Positions 7,312 through 10,515 of a stretch of 10,515 bases of DNA are shown piece by piece (within the stretch, counting starts at the first letter, position 1; each line of letters starts with the position of its first letter). The position numbers were made by a program, and so were the translations under genes. A model generated the notes under the pieces. It did no database searches. It had not been told where the DNA came from and worked only from the letters and a program-made list of their open reading frames with translations. The DNA is from an uncultured Flavobacteriaceae bacterium. Its GTDB lineage: Bacteria > Bacteroidota > Bacteroidia > Flavobacteriales > Flavobacteriaceae. The stretch is taken from assembly GCA_938018045.1 (NCBI GenBank), contig CALIIP010000159.1:1-10515 (forward strand). Direction: 5' to 3'.

Positions 7312-7425
7312 TTAACAACTATAATTTCTATGTGCTGTCCAGCATACACGTTTACTGCTTTTAAAATTTGAGAAATAAGTGTTTTTCCTTGATTCAGTTG
7401 GTGTATTTATAAATGATGTTTTCAT
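7312..7425 (-). CDS. Small ORF A, 37 aa, unrecognised (tandem paralogue)
   Basis: Not a family I recognise. ATG at 7425, TAA at 7312-7314. The peptide is basic and Ser/Asn/Thr-rich, starting MKTSF. It has no signal peptide or membrane segment, and carries Cys28 and a C-terminal Cys37. Its neighbour at 7605-7718 is exactly the same length, with 20 of 37 residues identical and no gap. The shared C-terminal pattern is V-x-W-x-A-H-R-x-Y-S. It has an ECF-like promoter 28-56 nt upstream and a terminator 29 nt downstream, so it forms its own transcription unit. Homology between the two units stops at the stop codon, which favours coding. Against it, the 25 nucleotide differences are not concentrated at third positions (7, 10 and 8 at positions 1, 2 and 3), so a small RNA remains possible. 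No Shine-Dalgarno is visible. Confidence 0.6.
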   Translation of the reverse strand: MKTSFINTPTESRKNTYFSNFKSSKRVCWTAHRNYSC

Positions 7426-7452
7426 GATATATTATTTAATTCGTTACACTTA

Positions 7453-7481
7453 ATAGACGCCATATATTTAAATAAGTTACA
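7453..7481 (-). promoter_or_regulatory. ECF-sigma-type promoter of small ORF A
   Basis: Read on the minus strand: -35 TGTAAC (7481-7476), a 16-nt spacer, then -10 CGTCTAT (7459-7453). An AAC-containing -35 and a CGTC -10 are hallmarks of extracytoplasmic-function sigma promoters. The second copy has the same boxes, spacer length and distance to ATG. The predicted leader is about 20-25 nt. Confidence 0.65.
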
Positions 7482-7490
7482 AATATTGCA

Positions 7491-7517
7491 TCTCGTTAAC
7501 TAAACTTTAACATATTG
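7491..7517 (-). promoter_or_regulatory. Conserved upstream box with two GTTAA half-sites 11 bp apart (unit A)
   Basis: Just upstream of the ECF-like -35, 23 of 27 positions (7491-7517) match the other unit without gaps. On the minus strand it contains GTTAA twice (7511-7507 and 7500-7496), spaced exactly 11 bp. This may be an UP element or an activator site. Only the sequence conservation is directly seen. Confidence 0.5.
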
Positions 7518-7553
7518 ATAGATAAGATTTTAAGTATAGAACAACTAAATTAA

Positions 7554-7584
7554 AAAAGCCTTTCAAAAAAAATAAAAGGCTTTT
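7554..7584 (-). terminator. Intrinsic terminator of the second small-ORF unit
   Basis: AAAAGCCTTT (7554-7563) pairs perfectly with AAAGGCTTTT (7575-7584) around an 11-nt A-rich loop. Minus-strand transcription from the ORF at 7605-7718 meets a T-tract (TTTTTTAATTT) on leaving the stem. It also separates the two small units. Its sequence is unrelated to the terminator of unit A. Confidence 0.8.
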
Positions 7585-7604
7585 GTTTTATAATTTAAAA
7601 TAGA

Positions 7605-7718
7605 TTAATGACTATATTTTCTATGTGCAGCCCAAGATACACTTCTGCTGTTTTTAAAGCTTGAGAGAAAATTATTTGTTCTTGCTTGTGTTGCTGTATT
7701 TCTAAATGATATTTTCAT
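7605..7718 (-). CDS. Small ORF B, 37 aa, unrecognised (tandem paralogue)
   Basis: ATG at 7718, TAA at 7605-7607. A basic, Ser/Asn/Arg-rich 37-aa peptide beginning MKISFRNT, without hydrophobic segment or signal. It aligns without gaps to the ORF at 7312-7425 (20/37 identical). The conserved residues are MK-x-SF-x-NT-x-T, Arg13, Asn15, Ser19, FK at 21-22, Val27, Trp29, AHR at 31-33 and YS at 35-36. The two cysteines of copy A are replaced by Ser28 and His37, so disulfide or metal chemistry is not a shared trait. It has its own ECF-like promoter and terminator. It lies 108 nt after the aminotransferase stop on the same strand with no obvious hairpin between, so some readthrough from that operon is possible. 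Function unknown; a regulatory peptide, a toxin-like peptide or an RNA are all open. Confidence 0.6.
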   Translation of the reverse strand: MKISFRNTATQARTNNFLSSFKNSRSVSWAAHRKYSH

Positions 7719-7745
7719 AATATATGTTTTTGTTGGTTATACTTA

Positions 7746-7774
7746 ATAGACGACTCGAATTTTAAAAAGTAACA
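7746..7774 (-). promoter_or_regulatory. ECF-sigma-type promoter of small ORF B
   Basis: Minus strand: -35 TGTTAC (7774-7769), a 16-nt spacer, -10 CGTCTAT (7752-7746). It matches the copy-A promoter at every -10 position and at five of six -35 positions, while the spacer between them has diverged. That is the pattern expected if the two boxes are the constrained parts. Confidence 0.65.
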
Positions 7775-7783
7775 CAAATCACC

Positions 7784-7810
7784 TCTCATTAACTAAAATT
7801 TAACAAATCG
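7784..7810 (-). promoter_or_regulatory. Conserved upstream box with two GTTAA half-sites 11 bp apart (unit B)
   Basis: Counterpart of the unit A box, at an identical distance from its -35. GTTAA half-sites lie at 7804-7800 and 7793-7789 on the minus strand. Similarity between the units ends just upstream of 7810, close to the end of the aminotransferase gene. Confidence 0.5.
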
Positions 7811-7826
7811 GCTTGTACGTGTAGTT

Positions 7827-9008
7827 TTAAATAAGTTCTTCTATTACTTCTATAATAGTAGTACATCCCATTTTAATTTCTTCGTTCGAAATAGTAAGTG
7901 GAGGAGTTATTCTAATTGCCTTTCCTTCAAATAACAACCAGAATAGGAGTAGACCTTTTTCAAGACATTTTAGAATTATTTTTGAAGCAAATTCTTCGTT
8001 TTCAACTATTATTGCTAGCATTAAACCTTTTCCTCTTATTTCTAAAATTTTATCATGAATTAATAGTTTTCTGAATAAGATTTCTTTTTCTAATGCTTTT
8101 TGCATTAGGTTTGATTCAGTAATTTCTGTGACTGTTGCCAAAGAAGCAGCAGCAATTAGTGGATGACCGCCAAAAGTAGTTATATGTCCTAACTTTGGAT
8201 GCTCTTTCAAGCAATCCATAATTTTATGAGTTGAAATAAAAGCACCAATTGGCATTCCGCCGCCAAGCCCTTTACCAGTAATTATAATATCAGGAATACA
8301 ATTGTAATTTTCAAAACCCCAAAACGTCCCTGTCCGTCCAATTCCTGTCTGTATTTCATCTAAAATTAGCAAAGCACCAACTTCATTGCATCTTTCTTGA
8401 ACTTCATGTAAATAATCATTTTTAGGCTCAATAAATCCTGCACCTCCTTGAATTGTTTCAAGAATAACTGCTGCTGTTTTATTTGTTATCAATTGAATAT
8501 CTATCGTGTTATTGAACTCAATAAATTTTATTCCTGGAACTAGTGGTCTGTATGCTTGATTTTGTTCTTCTGCTCCGCAAACGCTCATAGCACCTTGTGT
8601 GTTGCCATGATATGCGTGTTTGCAAGAAATAATCTCACTACGACCAGTAAATCGTTTTGCCAACTTTAGTGCTCCTTCAGTTGCTTCTGTACCTGAATTT
8701 GTGAGGTAAACTGTCTCTAATGATTTAGGTGAATTCTTTGCTAAAATCTTAGATAAATCTAGTTGAGGCTTTTGAATAAATTCGCCATAAACCATTACAT
8801 GAGTGTATTTATCTAATTGATTTTTAATTGCTTGTGTTACTTTTGGATGATTGTGTCCTAAACTATTAGCAGAAACACCTGCAATAAAATCTAAATACTT
8901 TTTTTTATTATTATCATAAATATAAGAGCCTTCAGCATGAGAAATTTCGATTGCTAAAGGATGTGGAGTAGTTTGTGCTTGGTATTTAAAAAAGTCTTTT
9001 TTATTCAC
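7827..9008 (-). CDS. Class III PLP-dependent aminotransferase (acetylornithine/ornithine-type)
   Basis: A 393-aa, full-length, cytoplasmic fold-type I aminotransferase. Visible PLP features: the phosphate-binding loop SGTEA (105-109), the ring-stacking Tyr133 in HAYHG, Asp217 in LILDEIQTGIGRTG contacting the pyridine nitrogen, and the Schiff-base Lys246 in ITGKGLGGGMPIGAF. TTFGGHPL (277-284) then supplies the second-subunit phosphate contact. Family members use glutamate/2-oxoglutarate with an omega-amino substrate. The true substrate cannot be read from the sequence, and no arginine genes flank it, so argD or rocD is not assigned. Translation starts at GTG (9008) inside the end of the OstA-like gene, an 8-nt overlap. 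No ATG occurs before residue 72, beyond the conserved N-terminus, so the GTG start is favoured. The overlap indicates translational coupling within one operon. Confidence 0.93.
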   Translation of the reverse strand: MNKKDFFKYQAQTTPHPLAIEISHAEGSYIYDNNKKKYLDFIAGVSANSLGHNHPKVTQAIKNQLDKYTHVMVYGEFIQKPQLDLSKILAKNSPKSLETVYLTNSGTEATEGALKLAKRFTGRSEIISCKHAYHGNTQGAMSVCGAEEQNQAYRPLVPGIKFIEFNNTIDIQLITNKTAAVILETIQGGAGFIEPKNDYLHEVQERCNEVGALLILDEIQTGIGRTGTFWGFENYNCIPDIIITGKGLGGGMPIGAFISTHKIMDCLKEHPKLGHITTFGGHPLIAAASLATVTEITESNLMQKALEKEILFRKLLIHDKILEIRGKGLMLAIIVENEEFASKIILKCLEKGLLLFWLLFEGKAIRITPPLTISNEEIKMGCTTIIEVIEELI

Positions 9009-10515
9009 CTTTTTTCTTTTCTATTACTGGTGATTTTTCCTTTTTTTCAATTGATTCTGTGCCTTTTTCTTTTTCAGTTCCTTTTGATTCTTTAGAAATT
9101 TTATCCTGTTTTTCTTGTAATTCTTTTGCCTTTATTTCACGTTGTATTTTTTCTTCGGCTTCTTTTTTTGCTTCGGCAAGAACTTCTTTTTCTCGTATTC
9201 TTTCCAATCGTATTTCTTCATCATCACCTGCATCACGTAAAAAAATACCATCTTTATCTTTTGGTTGTTCATTTTCACGCCATATTAATCCTTTTAATTC
9301 TCTATCATTAATATGTAAATCTGCTTCAGGATATGTCTTTCCGTCTGGCATTACTCGAAATTCAATTGTTTCTATTTGCTTATCAGCCATTGTTAAATGA
9401 ATACTACTTGATCTCATTTTTGTAATGCCGATCAATTCTTTTTCTTCATTTCTAACAAAATTAATGACCTCTCCATTACCTATAACATCTACTAATCTAA
9501 GGTCATTATCTACAAATTTACCTAAAATATCTTTTCCTTTTGTTTGGTTAAATCCGATAGAATCTTTTTGAACCATAAATGAGCTCCCTAAAACTTTCAA
9601 TGAGTCTAACTGTTCTGTTTCCTTATTGTGCAAAAAATGAATAACATGACCAGTAATTTGATTTTCTTGTGACCATAAAACAGGTTTTCTAAACATTTTT
9701 GTAATTCCTTCAACTTGACTACTATACAATGAATCACATTTGCCTTGTAAGTCAGATTTAAAAAATTTCACATGACTGTATGCGCGTACAAGGCGTTTAT
9801 CAGACTTACCTGTAAGTAACAAAGTGTCACCATGAATGTACATTGAATCTTTTTCTATCAACGAAATTGCAACAGCACGATCGGTTACATAAGCAGAATC
9901 TTTTGCACGAAAAAACTCTCCATAATTACCTTTTAAAAGACTATTATTGATGGTGTCAGTAACTTTTATATTTCCTGTTGCTGAAGAAAAACTTTTAGCT
10001 TCGTCATAAAACAAACTATCTCCTTCAATTTTCCTATCATTATATTTTATCCAAGATTTTTTTAATAAGTGTGAAATTTTTCTTTTAGAATCATGAAATC
10101 CATTTTCTGTATACACTACACTATCATCTCCAGTAATAGTTGAAGCACCTTTTAAATAAGCCTTTCCAGAGTCTGTGTAATAATCTAAATGATTTGTTTC
10201 TATGACTTGATCTGGATTTGTAACGATAACTTTATTAAGTGCTTGAAACTTCTTGGTTTTCAAATAAAAATTACCAACATCACTATTCAAAACATTTACG
10301 CTGTCTTTTATAGTTCCCTTAGAATTGTAGAATAGATGTTGTTTTTCTCTGTCGAAATGCAATGTTTCTGTAGTCAAAACCATTGTTGGATCTCTTAAAA
10401 CCACATTTCCCCAAGATTTTGCTAATTTTTTGTTACCATCATAATTGGCGAATTTACTTGTCTGAATTACAGTGTCACCTTGATTCATGACAACATCTCC
10501 CATAGCCTTAAGAAT
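9001..10515 (-). CDS. OstA/LptA-like LPS-transport protein, 5' end beyond the window
   Basis: Bacteroidota OstA-like protein (LptA/OstA beta-jellyroll family), expected to help move lipopolysaccharide across the periplasm. The visible part is more than 500 aa, mostly beta-rich repeats with recurring elements such as GNVVLRDP, ETLHFDREKQHLFY, DSLFYDEAKS and GDTLLLTG. The C-terminus (about residues 425-500 counted from Met at 10503) is a highly charged Lys/Glu coiled-coil or low-complexity tail ending in KKKGE. The reading frame stays open from 10503 to 10515 (ATT CTT AAG GCT before ATG), so the Met at 10503 is internal. The real start and any signal peptide lie outside this window. It overlaps the aminotransferase by 8 nt. 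Confidence 0.88.
   Translation of the reverse strand: MLKAMGDVVMNQGDTVIQTSKFANYDGNKKLAKSWGNVVLRDPTMVLTTETLHFDREKQHLFYNSKGTIKDSVNVLNSDVGNFYLKTKKFQALNKVIVTNPDQVIETNHLDYYTDSGKAYLKGASTITGDDSVVYTENGFHDSKRKISHLLKKSWIKYNDRKIEGDSLFYDEAKSFSSATGNIKVTDTINNSLLKGNYGEFFRAKDSAYVTDRAVAISLIEKDSMYIHGDTLLLTGKSDKRLVRAYSHVKFFKSDLQGKCDSLYSSQVEGITKMFRKPVLWSQENQITGHVIHFLHNKETEQLDSLKVLGSSFMVQKDSIGFNQTKGKDILGKFVDNDLRLVDVIGNGEVINFVRNEEKELIGITKMRSSSIHLTMADKQIETIEFRVMPDGKTYPEADLHINDRELKGLIWRENEQPKDKDGIFLRDAGDDEEIRLERIREKEVLAEAKKEAEEKIQREIKAKELQEKQDKISKESKGTEKEKGTESIEKKEKSPVIEKKKGE

Larger units (their letters stand above)
7312..7810 (-). repeat. Tandem duplication of a promoter-plus-small-ORF unit (7312-7517 and 7605-7810)
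   Basis: Two 206-bp segments align without any gap at a constant offset of 293 bp. By hand count, 89 of 114 positions match in the ORF and stop, and 68 of 92 in the upstream region. The insert between them is the unit B terminator plus AT-rich spacer. The divergence suggests an old duplication kept under selection rather than a recent copy. Confidence 0.85.

Noticed and set aside
7290..7312. Imperfect palindrome TTATAG...CTATAA just after small ORF A
   Set aside because: Only 6-bp arms in very AT-rich DNA, with no counterpart in the second unit; likely chance.
7284..7826. Possible CRISPR array or insertion sequence, considered because of the repeated segments
   Set aside because: Only two long, diverged copies (about 76% identical), no short regular repeats, no inverted terminal repeats and no transposase. 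The pattern fits a tandem gene duplication.
7827..9008. Assigning argD or rocD to the aminotransferase
   Set aside because: The class III motifs are shared by enzymes with many substrates and no arginine or proline pathway genes are adjacent.
9059..9400. Plus-strand open frames opposite the Lys/Glu-rich tail of the OstA-like gene
   Set aside because: The Phe/Ser/Leu-rich translations are what antisense of AAA/GAA codons gives; no start context or homology is visible.

Overview
The window looks like a chromosomal stretch of a marine or soil Flavobacteriaceae-type member of the Bacteroidota. It is AT-rich, has almost no Shine-Dalgarno sequences, and carries several TAnnTTTG-type -7 promoter elements. 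Its lipoproteins have an acidic stretch right after the lipobox cysteine, and it has the OstA-like/class III aminotransferase gene pair that I recall from flavobacteria. No mobile element, tRNA, rRNA or CRISPR array is visible.

Layout. (1) 1-3377, plus strand: a full-length mitochondrial-type aconitase, followed after 16 nt by a two-repeat surface-type lipoprotein, closed by a bidirectional hairpin terminator. (2) 3389-5588, minus strand: an OmpR-family response regulator and its overlapping membrane sensor kinase. (3) 5589-6644: a regulatory gap with an 11-bp tandem direct repeat, then a second lipoprotein, paralogous to the first, divergent from the regulator. (4) 6649-7283: a membrane-anchored TlpA/ResA-like thioredoxin with its own promoter. 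(5) 7253-7810, minus strand: a stretch with no large gene that holds two tandem copies of a small self-contained unit. Each unit has a conserved upstream box, an ECF-sigma-like promoter (TGTAAC or TGTTAC, 16 nt, CGTCTAT), a 37-codon ORF and a terminator. (6) 7827-10515, minus strand: an OstA/LptA-like LPS-transport protein, cut by the window edge, overlapping a class III PLP aminotransferase by 8 nt.

How the parts may work together. The two-component pair lies between two paralogous lipoproteins and shares an intergenic region with the second, so it is a plausible regulator of that gene and of itself. The lipoprotein repeats resemble the extracytoplasmic RskA-type anti-sigma domain in pattern, but nothing here shows that they act on a sigma factor. 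The twin 37-aa units are the most novel item: they appear to be co-regulated by an ECF sigma factor encoded elsewhere, and I recognise no known family. A second oddity is an abrupt codon-usage switch inside the aconitase gene near position 1,100, consistent with a recombinant (mosaic) gene.
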